From assembly GCA_965602855.1 (NCBI GenBank), contig CBFCZV010000004.1:1-64000 (forward strand): a stretch of 64,000 bases of DNA, read 5' to 3'. The notes under the pieces were generated by a model. It ran no database searches. It was not told where the DNA came from and was given only the letters and a program-made list of their open reading frames with translations. The number at the start of each line of letters is the position of its first letter. The stretch's first letter is position 1. This DNA is from LH-M37 sp965602855. GTDB lineage: Bacteria > Pseudomonadota > Gammaproteobacteria > SZUA-229. The translations under genes and the position numbers were made by a program. Below, piece after piece: positions 24,667 to 33,487 of this stretch.

Positions 24667-25776
24667 TTAAGCCGAAGCCAATGCCCTCAAACCATTGCCC
24701 AGCGCAGTCAGGCCGTTTTTTAAAATCTCTTCGGAGCAGGTATAACAAAGCCGGATATGGCCTTCCATATTAAAATACTCACCAGGAACGACCAAAACAC
24801 CGTGATCATCAAGCAGCTTCTGGCAAAGTTCTACTGAAGACATCTCTAACCTGTATCTCGGAAAACACATGATGCCACCGTGGGGTAGTACACATTCCAC
24901 GATATCCTGATTGGCCTGCATCCATGCACTCAGTATCTTGAAGTTGGACATCGAAAGTTTATTAAAGCGCTCCACCAGAAGGTTTCTGGCGTTGCGCAGT
25001 GCGTAGGCATTCATCAGCTCGCCGATATAGGAAGAAGAACCATTGGCATGCGTCTTGGCATACTGGCACTGGGAGAGGATTTCTGGTGGTGCGATTATCC
25101 ACCCGGTTCTCTGGCCACCCAGACCATAAACCTTGGTCATACTGCCGGTAATGATGACATTAGGCAGTCCGTAGGCAGAGACCTGAGGTTCGGCGGCACC
25201 GTCGAGAAAAATCTCATCGATCAACACATAAATACCTTTGGCCTGTGCGATTTCAGCAATCCGCTTAATCTCACCTTCCCTGTCTGCGACCACCCCGGTA
25301 GGATTGTGCGGGTTAGTAATAACAATGAGTTTAGTCCTGTCGGTAATCAGCGCCTCCAGGGCATCAACATCCAGGCGAAAACCCTCTTCAAATCGCCTCA
25401 GCCAGGGAACCATTCGTGCCCCCATCACCTCGGGCGTTAACCACATCGGCTGGTAACCGGGTTGCTCTATGATGAATTCGTCGTTTTTACTTAGGGTCGC
25501 CAGAAACACCAGAAAATTTGCCTGAGTACCGCCTGAAGTAGTAACAATGTTATAAAGGCCGCAGCCATACATTTCCTTCAGAATCTGCTTGAATTCATTA
25601 GCACCACGGGGGTCGCCGCGTCCAAGATCAAGTTCCGGTTCGAGATGGTAGTGCACCAGATCATCATACTCTTGTTTCGAAAGGCCTTTCATTTTGCTGG
25701 AGGCGAGAACATGCTCAGCGCGTTGCTGATTATTCTGAAGCCATTCAAAAAGTTCTATGCGAGAAATTTTCATGAC
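24667..25776 (-). CDS. PLP-dependent aminotransferase, class I/II
   Basis: Fold-type I aminotransferase of about 369 residues. Visible features are the substrate-binding NPHNPTG, cofactor-binding LIDEIFLDG, and the Schiff-base Lys in GSMTKVYGLGGQRTGW. I favour ATG 25776, which gives MKISRIELFEWLQNN, similar to the start of related enzymes. The frame continues to a GTG at 25833, adding 19 residues; neither has a clear ribosome site. The amino acid it uses cannot be told. It is convergent with the GFA gene across a dispersed repeat. Confidence 0.88.
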   Translation of the reverse strand, partial: VMKISRIELFEWLQNNQQRAEHVLASSKMKGLSKQEYDDLVHYHLEPELDLGRGDPRGANEFKQILKEMYGCGLYNIVTTSGGTQANFLVFLATLSKNDEFIIEQPGYQPMWLTPEVMGARMVPWLRRFEEGFRLDVDALEALITDRTKLIVITNPHNPTGVVADREGEIKRIAEIAQAKGIYVLIDEIFLDGAAEPQVSAYGLPNVIITGSMTKVYGLGGQRTGWIIAPPEILSQCQYAKTHANGSSSYIGELMNAYALRNARNLLVERFNKLSMSNFKILSAWMQANQDIVECVLPHGGIMCFPRYRLEMSSVELCQKLLDDHGVLVVPGEYFNMEGHIRLCYTCSEEILKNGLTALGNGLRALASA

Positions 25777-25992
25777 ATCAAGCTTGCTGGCGCTAAAGAT
25801 TTTTGACTGTTCATTATGTAAGGAGACTAACACCTTAAAGCTGGTTTGCGGCTATATTGAAGCAATAAGCCCTGGAATAATTAACTAGAACTTCTCAGCT
25901 TTAATCAGCCTGCCACCTCATTAATGTGTCATGCTGTCGATGGCGACCGAGGTATACCTAAAAGTAGTCGCCAATCATCAGGAGTGAACATC

Positions 25993-26115
25993 ATGGGCAG
26001 AGAGCAAAAATCGAATAAGGAAACCAAGAAAAAATCGGCATTGACACCAAAAGAAAAGAAAGCCGCGAAGAAAGTTAAAAAGAATGAGAAGGGACTTTTT
26101 AAAAACGAACTGTGA
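25993..26115 (+). CDS. Small lysine-rich protein
   Basis: A 40-residue, strongly basic protein (MGREQKSNKETKKKSALTPK...). AGGAG sits 8 bases before the ATG at 25993, which supports this start; the open frame could begin at 25924 but without a ribosome site. Nearly all of it is charged, so it is probably disordered and may bind nucleic acid or ribosomes. I recall short Lys-rich proteins of this shape in other gammaproteobacteria. A bidirectional hairpin terminator follows at once. Confidence 0.7.
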   Translation: MGREQKSNKETKKKSALTPKEKKAAKKVKKNEKGLFKNEL

Positions 26116-26117
26116 AT

Positions 26118-26140
26118 TAAAAACACAAAACGTGTTTTTA
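26118..26140. terminator. Bidirectional terminator between two small genes
   Basis: TAAAAACAC (26118-26126) and GTGTTTTTA (26132-26140) form a 9-bp stem with loop AAAAC, with A and T runs on its two sides. It lies 3 bases after the stop of the basic protein and 5 bases after that of the convergent 52-residue protein. Confidence 0.8.
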
Positions 26141-26144
26141 CTGC

Positions 26145-26303
26145 TTAGTTAAAGTGTTTCTCGATATATTCCGGTTCTATCCGGCATTCACTAACACATG
26201 CCTGAAAGGCATCGTCTATATTTGAAAAGGAATCCAGCGTATAGCCGTCCTCGGCAATCAATGAAGCCGAATTATCGGGCCATTCTTTAATGTAATATCG
26301 CAT
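26145..26303 (-). CDS. Small 52-residue conserved-looking protein
   Basis: A short gene read directly from the minus strand: it begins MRYYIKEWPDNSASLIAEDG and ends PEYIEKHFN. GGAG stands 6 bases upstream of the ATG. The layout of an antiparallel strand pair (YYIKEW, SASLIAEDG) followed by a helix (NIDDAFQACVSECR) looks like a small beta-beta-alpha protein, and I recall relatives beginning MKYYIKEW in gammaproteobacteria. It shares a terminator hairpin with the convergent basic protein. Function is unknown. Confidence 0.7.
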   Translation of the reverse strand: MRYYIKEWPDNSASLIAEDGYTLDSFSNIDDAFQACVSECRIEPEYIEKHFN

Positions 26304-26426
26304 GATGGACTCCGCTGTTCGTGAACGAGATTATTAATCCTGATTAAACTAATCAGGAGTCATCATGCTAGCGACGATATGTTAAAGAAACGTTAGGTTT
26401 TGATGAATATATTATTACTTGTAGTT

Positions 26427-26449
26427 GGTTGGTATTGCTTATACCAACC
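26427..26449. repeat. Hairpin upstream of frmA
   Basis: GGTTGGTAT (26427-26435), loop TGCTT, ATACCAACC (26441-26449): a perfect 9-bp stem about 105 bases before the frmA start. With its TACC flank it resembles short intergenic repeats; it could also be an operator for a formaldehyde-sensing repressor, but no repressor gene is nearby. Confidence 0.5.
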
Positions 26450-26553
26450 TACCGCGCTTGCTCTTCAACGCTTGCTCAATTTGAATTAATTCTATTTCTG
26501 TTAATCATTCAGCCTGTTATCATATTCGTCTTAGTTGAAGACGAGATAATATT

Positions 26554-27663
26554 ATGAAAGCTAGAGCTGCAGTGGCATGGGCACCAAAAAAGCCTCTTGA
26601 GATTGAAGAAGTTGAAGTCATGGGTCCCAGAGAAGGTGAGGTTTTATTAAAGGTGATCGCTTCGGGTGTTTGCCATACCGATGCTTTTACGCTTTCTGGC
26701 GATGATCCCGAAGCAAGTTTCCCCTGCATTCTTGGTCATGAAGGTGGCTGCGAGGTCGTTGAACTTGGCTCGGGTGTGAAGAATCTGGAAGTGGGCGATC
26801 ATGTCATTCCTCTGTATATTCCTGAATGCGGTGAATGTGAATATTGCCGATCATCTAAAACTAATCTCTGTCAGTCGATTGCTTCAACCGTGTGGACAGG
26901 TTATATGCCCGATGGCACACGTAGGTTTTCAAAAGGCGGTAAAGATATCTTTCATTACATGGGCTGTTCTACTTTTTCAGAATACACTGTGGTGCCGGAA
27001 ATTGCCCTGGCTAAAATTAATAAAGCCGCACCGCTGGATAAAGTCTGCCTGCTCGGTTGCGGTGTGACGACTGGCATTGGTGCGGTTTTGAATACGGCAA
27101 AAGTTGAAGCCGGTTCAACCGTGGCGGTGTTTGGTCTTGGTGGTATCGGCCTGTCGTGTATTCAGGGTGCGGTCATGGCTGGCGCTGAACGCATCATCGG
27201 CATTGATATTAATCCTGATAAGTTTGAATTTGCTAAACAACTCGGTGCGACTGATTTTGCTAACCCGAATGATATTGGTGGTTCCTTAGTCGAGTACATG
27301 CAAGATACTTTTAACGGTGGCCCCGATTATTCGTTTGAATGTATTGGCAATACGCAAGTAATGCGTGATGCGCTGGAATGTACTCACATGGGCTGGGGTG
27401 TTTCTACGGTCATCGGTGTTGCCGGTGCGGGTCAAACTATCGAGACGCGGCCTTTTAATCTTGTCGTTGGTCGTACCTGGAAAGGCACAGCCTTCGGTGG
27501 CGTAAAAGGCAGAACAGAATTACCGGGTTATGTTGAGCGTTACATGTCGGGCAAAATTGAACTGGATAGCCTGGTCACACATACCATGCCACTCGAAGAT
27601 ATTAATCGCGCTTTTGATTTAATGCATAAAGGCGAAAGTATTCGTTCGGTTATAATTTTTTAA
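26554..27663 (+). CDS. frmA: S-(hydroxymethyl)glutathione dehydrogenase (class III ADH)
   Basis: Zinc-dependent enzyme of 369 residues that oxidises S-hydroxymethylglutathione, formed from formaldehyde and glutathione, to S-formylglutathione; it also reduces S-nitrosoglutathione. Catalytic zinc ligands are Cys in GVCHTDAFTLSG, GHEGG and the later Cys in LLGCGVTTG. The structural zinc site is ECGECEYCRSSKTNLC. The NAD site is VFGLGGIGLSC. Its sequence TVWTGYMPDGTRRF is the class III signature region. frmB follows after 46 bases, giving the two-step formaldehyde pathway. Confidence 0.96.
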   Translation: MKARAAVAWAPKKPLEIEEVEVMGPREGEVLLKVIASGVCHTDAFTLSGDDPEASFPCILGHEGGCEVVELGSGVKNLEVGDHVIPLYIPECGECEYCRSSKTNLCQSIASTVWTGYMPDGTRRFSKGGKDIFHYMGCSTFSEYTVVPEIALAKINKAAPLDKVCLLGCGVTTGIGAVLNTAKVEAGSTVAVFGLGGIGLSCIQGAVMAGAERIIGIDINPDKFEFAKQLGATDFANPNDIGGSLVEYMQDTFNGGPDYSFECIGNTQVMRDALECTHMGWGVSTVIGVAGAGQTIETRPFNLVVGRTWKGTAFGGVKGRTELPGYVERYMSGKIELDSLVTHTMPLEDINRAFDLMHKGESIRSVIIF

Positions 27664-27709
27664 TCAGTGATTTTGCCATCGGCAATAAACAACAAAGGCT
27701 GAGATAAAC

Positions 27710-28549
27710 ATGCGACAAATTGAAAGTGTTAAGGAGTTTGGCGGATATCTGGACCGTTATGTGCATGACTCAGTAAGCTGCTCGTGTGAGATGACTTTCT
27801 CGGTTTACCTTCCGCCTCAGGCTGAGCAAGCTAAAGTGCCGGCGCTGTACTGGTTATCGGGACTCACCTGCACCGATGACAACGCTAGAGCCAAAGCGGG
27901 CGCACAACGTTATGCGGCTGAACATGGCATTGCCCTGGTTTTTCCTGACACCAGTCCACGTGGCGAAAACGTTGCAGACGAAGCCGAGCGTTACGACCTT
28001 GGACAGGGTGCCGGTTTTTATGTCAATGCCACGCAGGAACCGTGGGCAGCACACTATCAGATGTATGATTACATCACCAAAGAATTGCCCGCACTGCTGG
28101 AAGCAAATCTGCCTTTACTGGCTGACGTAAAATCGATTAGTGGTCACTCAATGGGCGGCCATGGCGCTTTAATCTGCGCACTCAAAAACCCGTCAAGTTA
28201 CAAATCCGTCTCCGCTTTTTCACCCATCTGTAACCCGGTCAATTGTGGCTGGGGCACCGCTTGTTTTGACGCTTACCTGGGCGATGATGCCCATGCCTGG
28301 CAGGCCTACGATGCCACTGCATTAATCGACGCGGGTGCAAAGTTTGCCGATATTCTCATCGACCAGGGCACCGCTGATGAGTTCTATGATGAGAAACAAT
28401 TGTTACCAGAAAATTTTCAGGCGGCCTGTGATAGAGAAGGCCAGGCTGTCACGATACGAATGCAGGATGGTTATGATCACGGCTACCATTTCATCGCTAG
28501 CTTTATCGGTGAGCATATTGCGTATCATGCAAAAGCGTTGAAGGGGTGA
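27710..28549 (+). CDS. frmB: S-formylglutathione hydrolase
   Basis: Serine hydrolase of 279 residues that releases formate and glutathione from S-formylglutathione, the step after FrmA. The nucleophile elbow is SGHSMGGHGAL. The acid lies in DQGTADEFYD, and the His in DHGYHFIASFIGEH near the C-terminus. WLSGLTCTDDNARAKAGAQR is the usual family segment near the oxyanion hole. It forms an operon with frmA. A strong hairpin begins at the base after its stop and ends the transcript. Confidence 0.95.
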   Translation: MRQIESVKEFGGYLDRYVHDSVSCSCEMTFSVYLPPQAEQAKVPALYWLSGLTCTDDNARAKAGAQRYAAEHGIALVFPDTSPRGENVADEAERYDLGQGAGFYVNATQEPWAAHYQMYDYITKELPALLEANLPLLADVKSISGHSMGGHGALICALKNPSSYKSVSAFSPICNPVNCGWGTACFDAYLGDDAHAWQAYDATALIDAGAKFADILIDQGTADEFYDEKQLLPENFQAACDREGQAVTIRMQDGYDHGYHFIASFIGEHIAYHAKALKG

Positions 28550-28582
28550 ATGAAAAACTGGGCTCTGACCCCAGTTTTTCAT
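28550..28582. terminator. Bidirectional terminator between frmB and the KamA-type gene
   Basis: ATGAAAAACTGGG (28550-28562) and CCCAGTTTTTCAT (28570-28582) form a perfect 13-bp stem with loop CTCTGAC. Runs of A and T in the stem give termination on both strands. The core GGGCTCTGACCCC resembles a second hairpin at 29853-29877. Confidence 0.85.
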
Positions 28583-28592
28583 AGACATGCAG

Positions 28593-29768
28593 CTACAAAC
28601 TCACTTCCTGCATATCATCCAGCCAGCCAGCTTTATCATCTAGCTGCATCACCATCATGCGGCTGGCTTTTTCCGGCTCTTCAGGTCTTGAGTGAATCTG
28701 TTTCAGAATGAGTTTGTCGTCTATTCTTCCGACTATTTCAATCTTGCCGATATCGTGGCCCATAATAAACTTGAAGCGTTTGGCGTAGCCATCGAGTTTC
28801 AGTTTGGCTTCATCGACGAGATCAATGCCTTTTTTCAATGGCACCTGAAAGTGGTGTCTTACCCGTGAAACCGGCATGCACTGGTACAGGTAATACGGGT
28901 TAACGCCAATCGTCACCAGGCCATTCATCAGATCCTCAATGTCCTTCGCGGTATCGTTAACACCTTCAAGCAAAACCGCCTGATTGTTGACCGTGGTACC
29001 GGTTTGGCGAATGCGTAACACCACATCTTTCGCGGTTTCGGTGATCTCGTTGACGTGATTGAAATGTGTCGGCAGATAAAGCGTTTTGTGTTTATTAAAC
29101 TCTTCAAAACAGCGCAGCAGGTCATCATCATAAAAACGCATTGGGTACACCACCGGCGTGCGCGTGCCGATGCGAACGTAGTTAACGTGCTCGATGTCCA
29201 CCAGACTATCCAGAATTTTTCGAATGCGTTTGGTGTTAATCAGCAGCGGATCGCCACCGGAGATGATCACATTGGTAATTTCTTTGTGTTCGCGAATGTA
29301 CTCAGCCGCCTGCAGGAAATTATCAACCGTCTTGTCATTCGGCAGGCCGACAATGGCCTTTCTAAAACAGTGCCTGCAATACATCGAGCAGTAATCAGTC
29401 GCTACAATCAGCGCAGAATAAGGGTATTTGTGCAGAATACCATTGCCCTTGTTGTGCTTGTCGTCGCCATAAGGGTCTTTCGTGGTTTCACCCATCGCAC
29501 CGGCGACAACTAATTCATCCTCACTGGGCAGCGCCAGTTTTCGTATCGGGTCCAACGGGTTGCTTTCATCGATCAGGCTAAGATAGTAGCGGGGAATATT
29601 CATCGGATGATTATCGACGACTTCCCTTAGTTTCTTTTCTTCGCTTTCCGACAAATCAATGTACTGCTTGAGTGTGTCGATAGAATTGATGTTGTTTTTT
29701 AATTCGGCCTGCCAGTCAATGCTCGACCAATCGATTTGTTTTAACTTTTCGAGTTCAGATAAACTCAT
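28593..29768 (-). CDS. KamA-family radical SAM protein (lysine 2,3-aminomutase-like)
   Basis: Radical SAM, PLP-dependent aminomutase family, 391 residues. The 4Fe-4S ligands are Cys127, Cys131 and Cys134 in DYCSMYCRHCF, followed by the SAM-binding ISGGDPLL. The PLP Lys should lie in the C-terminal part, where GHDIGKIEIVG is visible. The protein is longer than EpmB and has the KamA-type extended N-terminus, so beta-lysine formation is plausible. The acetyltransferase AblB, which makes the osmolyte N-epsilon-acetyl-beta-lysine, is not next to it, so the product's fate is open. Confidence 0.88.
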   Translation of the reverse strand: MSLSELEKLKQIDWSSIDWQAELKNNINSIDTLKQYIDLSESEEKKLREVVDNHPMNIPRYYLSLIDESNPLDPIRKLALPSEDELVVAGAMGETTKDPYGDDKHNKGNGILHKYPYSALIVATDYCSMYCRHCFRKAIVGLPNDKTVDNFLQAAEYIREHKEITNVIISGGDPLLINTKRIRKILDSLVDIEHVNYVRIGTRTPVVYPMRFYDDDLLRCFEEFNKHKTLYLPTHFNHVNEITETAKDVVLRIRQTGTTVNNQAVLLEGVNDTAKDIEDLMNGLVTIGVNPYYLYQCMPVSRVRHHFQVPLKKGIDLVDEAKLKLDGYAKRFKFIMGHDIGKIEIVGRIDDKLILKQIHSRPEEPEKASRMMVMQLDDKAGWLDDMQEVSL

Positions 29769-29852
29769 TAATCCCCCTGAATGAAATGATAAGTTCGGGA
29801 AAGCTTAACATAGTGAGGATTTTTTGGAATTAGGGGCGTTCCTGTCTGAAAT

Positions 29853-29877
29853 ATTAAAGGGGTCTGAGCCCTTTAAT
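29853..29877 (-). terminator. Hairpin after the small lipoprotein gene
   Basis: ATTAAAGGG (29853-29861), loop GTCTGAG, CCCTTTAAT (29869-29877): a perfect 9-bp stem just after the stop of the minus-strand lipoprotein gene. It shares the GGGTCTGAGCCC core with the hairpin after frmB. Confidence 0.6.
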
Positions 29878-29878
29878 G

Positions 29879-30019
29879 TCATCTGCGCATTTCGTCCTGT
29901 GCACCTTTTGAGCGTTCACGTTGAGCATCGGGATCGCCGTATGGATTATGGCTTGCGCAGGCGACCAGCGTTAACACTGTGAGTATTAGAAGAAAACCGG
30001 TTTTTAGAGTGTTGATCAT
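29879..30019 (-). CDS. Small lipoprotein
   Basis: A 46-residue protein read directly from the sequence: it begins MINTLKTGFLLILTVLTLVA and continues CASHNPYGDP. The lipobox LVAC puts the lipidated Cys at about residue 21. The +2 residue is Ala, which favours the outer membrane in gammaproteobacteria. Mature length would be only 26 residues, mostly charged (DAQRERSKGAQDEMRR). AGGTGA stands 5 bases before the ATG. A hairpin follows its stop. Function is unknown; size and form are like entericidin-type or other tiny lipoproteins. Confidence 0.75.
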   Translation of the reverse strand: MINTLKTGFLLILTVLTLVACASHNPYGDPDAQRERSKGAQDEMRR

Positions 30020-30189
30020 AGTAGTCACCTATTTTTCTTTGCTGGTTGATTATTAAACGTGAAACCAATTATTACGCGAATAGCTGCGTGATAGCAAGGA
30101 TGCAAAAACTGGGGGAAGTCCAACCTGACCCTGTGTTTTGTATTTATGCCGACAAGATTATCAGCTCTATTTAATTTAAACTTCACGCT

Positions 30190-31092
30190 ATGAGCATTGC
30201 AAAACACCCATCAAAGCTAAGCCTGCCACAACATAACCCCGGCGTTAGCAGTGTACTGGAATACCTGATTATGCAATTTCCCAATATAAAGCCACAGGTT
30301 TGGCAACAGCGTATGGCTGATGAGAAAGTACACTGGCATGATGGCTCACTCATTACCGCCGACTCACCCTTTAAAGCACAGCAGCGGGTTTATTATTACC
30401 GTGAAGTCGAAAATGAACCGAGCATACCCTTTGCTGAAAAAATAATATTTCAGGACGAAAACGTATTAGTTGCCTATAAACCGCATTTTTTACCTGTAAC
30501 ACCCGGCGGAATTTACATTAACGAATGCCTGCAAAATCGCTTACGCCATAAAACAGGTTTAGAAGACTTACAGGCGGTGCACCGCCTCGACAGAGTCACC
30601 GCTGGCCTCGTATTATTTTCTGTAAACCCGGTCACTCGCCATCTTTACCACGATTTATTTAAAACACGAAGCATAAAAAAAACCTATCAGGCCATCGCTT
30701 GCATAAACCCAAAAGAAGATTCAATAAAACAGATAGTTGGCAATCAATGGGAAATTAAAAATCGCATCGTAAAATCGGAGCCTCGATTTTTAATGAAGAT
30801 GGTTGAGGGTGAAGCAAATAGTCACTCCATCATTCGTTGCCTTCAGCAATCCAATGATAAAGCCTTATTTGAATTAAAACCGGTTAGCGGAAAAACACAC
30901 CAGCTGCGCCTGCATATGCAAGCCCTGGGCTGGACAATACTGCATGATAAATATTATCCAGAGCTGCAAACAGAGTCGATGGACGATTATTCCCGCCCCT
31001 TACAGCTACTGGCTAAAGAACTGAGCTTTATTGATCCTGTTACGCAGGAAGTTAGAGTTTTTAGTGGTGATGCTGAATTGGAGCTGGGGTGA
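30190..31092 (+). CDS. RluA-family RNA pseudouridine synthase
   Basis: A 300-residue enzyme that isomerises uridine to pseudouridine in RNA. The catalytic Asp is in AVHRLDRVTAGL, the RluA-family motif I/II, and VLVAYKPHFLPVTPGG corresponds to the KP-G region before it. SGKTHQLRLHMQALG is the C-terminal family motif. A short N-terminal part could be an S4-like or degenerate RNA-binding domain. The exact target (rRNA or tRNA) cannot be decided from sequence. Confidence 0.92.
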   Translation: MSIAKHPSKLSLPQHNPGVSSVLEYLIMQFPNIKPQVWQQRMADEKVHWHDGSLITADSPFKAQQRVYYYREVENEPSIPFAEKIIFQDENVLVAYKPHFLPVTPGGIYINECLQNRLRHKTGLEDLQAVHRLDRVTAGLVLFSVNPVTRHLYHDLFKTRSIKKTYQAIACINPKEDSIKQIVGNQWEIKNRIVKSEPRFLMKMVEGEANSHSIIRCLQQSNDKALFELKPVSGKTHQLRLHMQALGWTILHDKYYPELQTESMDDYSRPLQLLAKELSFIDPVTQEVRVFSGDAELELG

Positions 31093-31244
31093 ACATAGTT
31101 TTTACTCTGAGCCCAAATATCTAAAAAATGAATATAGGTTAAAATAGGGTGGTTCAGCCTGCCCCTATTCTTAATTTGTTATAGAATTGCTGAAAATTTA
31201 ACCCATCCTTCTTCGTTTATTTCTTTATTTATGTAACTGATATT

Positions 31245-32051
31245 ATGAGTTTGATTAGTCGTGATCAGATTAGTGTTGTATTTCAAAATATTTTATATTT
31301 TGTAGTCAGCCTGACATTTTTGTGTGCCCCTTTCCCCGTCTATGCCATAGTCAGTATGGAAGACATGCATCTTGGTGCACCACCACAAGGGTTTTCTGGA
31401 TCATTTGCTCTAGACCTGGAACTCGATGGCGGTAATACCGAGCAACAAGGAGCTGCAAGTGGTGCGAAATTTCAATGGACAGAAGGTAAGACAACCGACT
31501 TTATAATGATGAACTATGAGTATGGTGAAACTGCGGGGGTTGAAAATAAGAACAAGGGTTTCATGCATTACCGACATATTGAACAATTCAATGACAAACA
31601 AGCATGGGAAGGGTTTGCCCAGGGTTCCTTCAATGAGTTTACAAATTTAAAGCTGCGCGCTCTCCTCGGTGGCGGTATACGTTTGACCCTCGGAGAGAGG
31701 AGTGAGAGTAGAGCTTTTTTACTCGGACTGGGTGCATTCTACGAGCGTGAAAAACTGGATTCAATATATCCAGATGAGGCAAATACTGAAAATAAAGTGC
31801 GCGCCAGTAGTTACCTGATTATCAAGTTACAATTTAATGAGCATGTCTCATTAGTGAACTCAACCTACTATCAGCCCAGCCTGAGTGAGGCCAATGATTT
31901 TCGTGTCATCGAAGATCTGACGCTGGTAAGCAAATTAAGCGAAGTCATATCTTTAAAAGTGAGTGTTAATATCGCGCATGATAGCGAACCGCCTCGCGAT
32001 ATTAAACAAACAGATTCTTCTTTAAAGCTAGGTATCGTAGTAGATTTTTAG
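31245..32051 (+). CDS. Outer-membrane beta-barrel protein, DUF481-like
   Basis: A 268-residue protein with an N-terminal signal peptide (hydrophobic core YFVVSLTFLCAPFPVYA). The rest is made of alternating-hydrophobic strands: GSFALDLELDGGN, TTDFIMMNYEYG, AWEGFAQGSFNEF, RALLGGGIRLTLG and a final LGIVVDF ending in Phe, the outer-membrane C-terminal signal. Layout and the strand NKGFMHYRHIEQF match the DUF481 family of small barrels. It stands alone, with 150 bases before it and 113 after it. Ligand or role is unknown. Confidence 0.8.
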   Translation: MSLISRDQISVVFQNILYFVVSLTFLCAPFPVYAIVSMEDMHLGAPPQGFSGSFALDLELDGGNTEQQGAASGAKFQWTEGKTTDFIMMNYEYGETAGVENKNKGFMHYRHIEQFNDKQAWEGFAQGSFNEFTNLKLRALLGGGIRLTLGERSESRAFLLGLGAFYEREKLDSIYPDEANTENKVRASSYLIIKLQFNEHVSLVNSTYYQPSLSEANDFRVIEDLTLVSKLSEVISLKVSVNIAHDSEPPRDIKQTDSSLKLGIVVDF

Positions 32052-32164
32052 GATATAAGCGGGAGTAGCCTGCTGCCTGCCATTTAATTTTCAAGTCTTT
32101 GATCCGAAGTAAAAAGGGCTCTGATACCATTAATTTGGAGTGGATTAAGCTAAGTAATTTATTT

Positions 32165-32884
32165 CTATTCATCTATCACATATTTTCTGACCTGAATAAG
32201 CCACCAGGCAAAAAGCTTATCTGCAACCAATCGTTGCGCACTTAGTCGTTTTTGAAGATTTTCCAGAACTTCATTTCTGCTCTGGATGCAGGCGGTCGGT
32301 TTTACCATGCAATGCCCATACCGATCCAGCCATTCGTATATCATGGTTTCTGTTATCTCGGGGTGGAACTGTAGAGCAAGACAGTTTTTGTAAGCAAAGC
32401 CCTGATTTTCAACACACTCACCACTAAACAATGGTGTAGCTTCTGGCGGTATAGAAAAAGTATCACTATGCCATTCGAAGGCGACAAAAGATTGTGGTAG
32501 AGAAATACCACGCATATCATTTTTCGCATACGGAGACGACTCAAGCCAATGCCAGCCAATCTGCATACTGGGTGCTGAACAGGCTTCACCGCCCATTGCT
32601 CTGGCCATCAACTGCGCACCAAAACAAATACCCAATACAGGAATATTCTTAACAAGGGCTAACTGAATAAATTCTATTTCTTCCTCAATCCATGCCAGGG
32701 AATCATTGACGCTAACGGGTGAGCCGAGGAATATCACCCCTGATACATCATCCACACATCTGGATGCCAGCTCATCATCTTCATGATTAATTTTTTCATA
32801 AGCAACTTTTTGCTTATCAAGAAATTCATGTAGATAGCCTGGCATCTCACAAATGGCATGATTAATAATTAAAATTGGCTTCAT
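32165..32884 (-). CDS. Class I glutamine amidotransferase-like protein
   Basis: A 239-residue stand-alone GATase1 domain. The nucleophile is Cys87 in VLGICFGAQLMARAMGG, and the His-Glu pair is in LQFHPEITE. Stand-alone members of this type resemble the glutamine-hydrolysing part of GMP synthase or YfeJ-like proteins, and some cleave gamma-glutamyl compounds. The C-terminal extension after the HPE motif (about 55 residues) is helical and basic. No synthetase partner lies alongside. Confidence 0.88.
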   Translation of the reverse strand: MKPILIINHAICEMPGYLHEFLDKQKVAYEKINHEDDELASRCVDDVSGVIFLGSPVSVNDSLAWIEEEIEFIQLALVKNIPVLGICFGAQLMARAMGGEACSAPSMQIGWHWLESSPYAKNDMRGISLPQSFVAFEWHSDTFSIPPEATPLFSGECVENQGFAYKNCLALQFHPEITETMIYEWLDRYGHCMVKPTACIQSRNEVLENLQKRLSAQRLVADKLFAWWLIQVRKYVIDE

Positions 32885-33102
32885 TATTGTTTTGTATTAC
32901 TACTTAAGACCGGCCAGAACAGAACTTTATATTGAGTTATAACCAGAATAATTGGGGTCAGATCAAGAAATAGGGTCAGACTCGACTTAAATAAACCCTG
33001 TGCCATTTTTAATATCCAAGCATTCTGACTCTATAACCCCACCCAATGCAAGAATTTATTCGTTACTAACGATTTACATTGGGGTTGTATTCATCAAACA
33101 CA

Positions 33103-33486
33103 TCACTTAAAAGCTGTACGACTATCTCCCATAATAATATCCAGCTCCTTTTGTGCTTGCTTCGGATTAGTCAGATCCTTTTTTTCTATCATCTCGCACT
33201 CATCCATGACCATTTCATCGAGGGTTGAAGGATAGAATTTACAATCGTCCGGACGGTTGAAATAGATATCACAGGTATACATATTTTGATCTGGCTCTTT
33301 TCTTAACCACGGACACCGTTCTAGAGGTTCGCCGGTATCAGGCTGCATCCAGATATTGCCGTCTTTAACATAGCGAGCTATCTCAGGCCTGTAATTATCC
33401 CAGTAATCACTTTGTCTGGTTGATACAGATAAACCACCGTTGCCGTATTTGATGCAACATTTTCCGCATGAATTACATTCTTTCAC
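33103..33486 (-). CDS. YkgJ-family cysteine-cluster protein
   Basis: A 127-residue protein with the Cys pattern of the YkgJ family: CNSCGKCCIKYG at the N-terminus, then CPWL and CDIYFNRPDDCKFYP. Eight or so cysteines probably bind an Fe-S cluster or zinc. It starts one base after the stop of the ABC permease gene, so it is the third gene of a minus-strand operon with the ABC exporter. The role is unknown. A second YkgJ-type gene lies 2 kb away on the other strand. Confidence 0.85.
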   Translation of the reverse strand: MKECNSCGKCCIKYGNGGLSVSTRQSDYWDNYRPEIARYVKDGNIWMQPDTGEPLERCPWLRKEPDQNMYTCDIYFNRPDDCKFYPSTLDEMVMDECEMIEKKDLTNPKQAQKELDIIMGDSRTAFK

Positions 33487-33487
33487 T

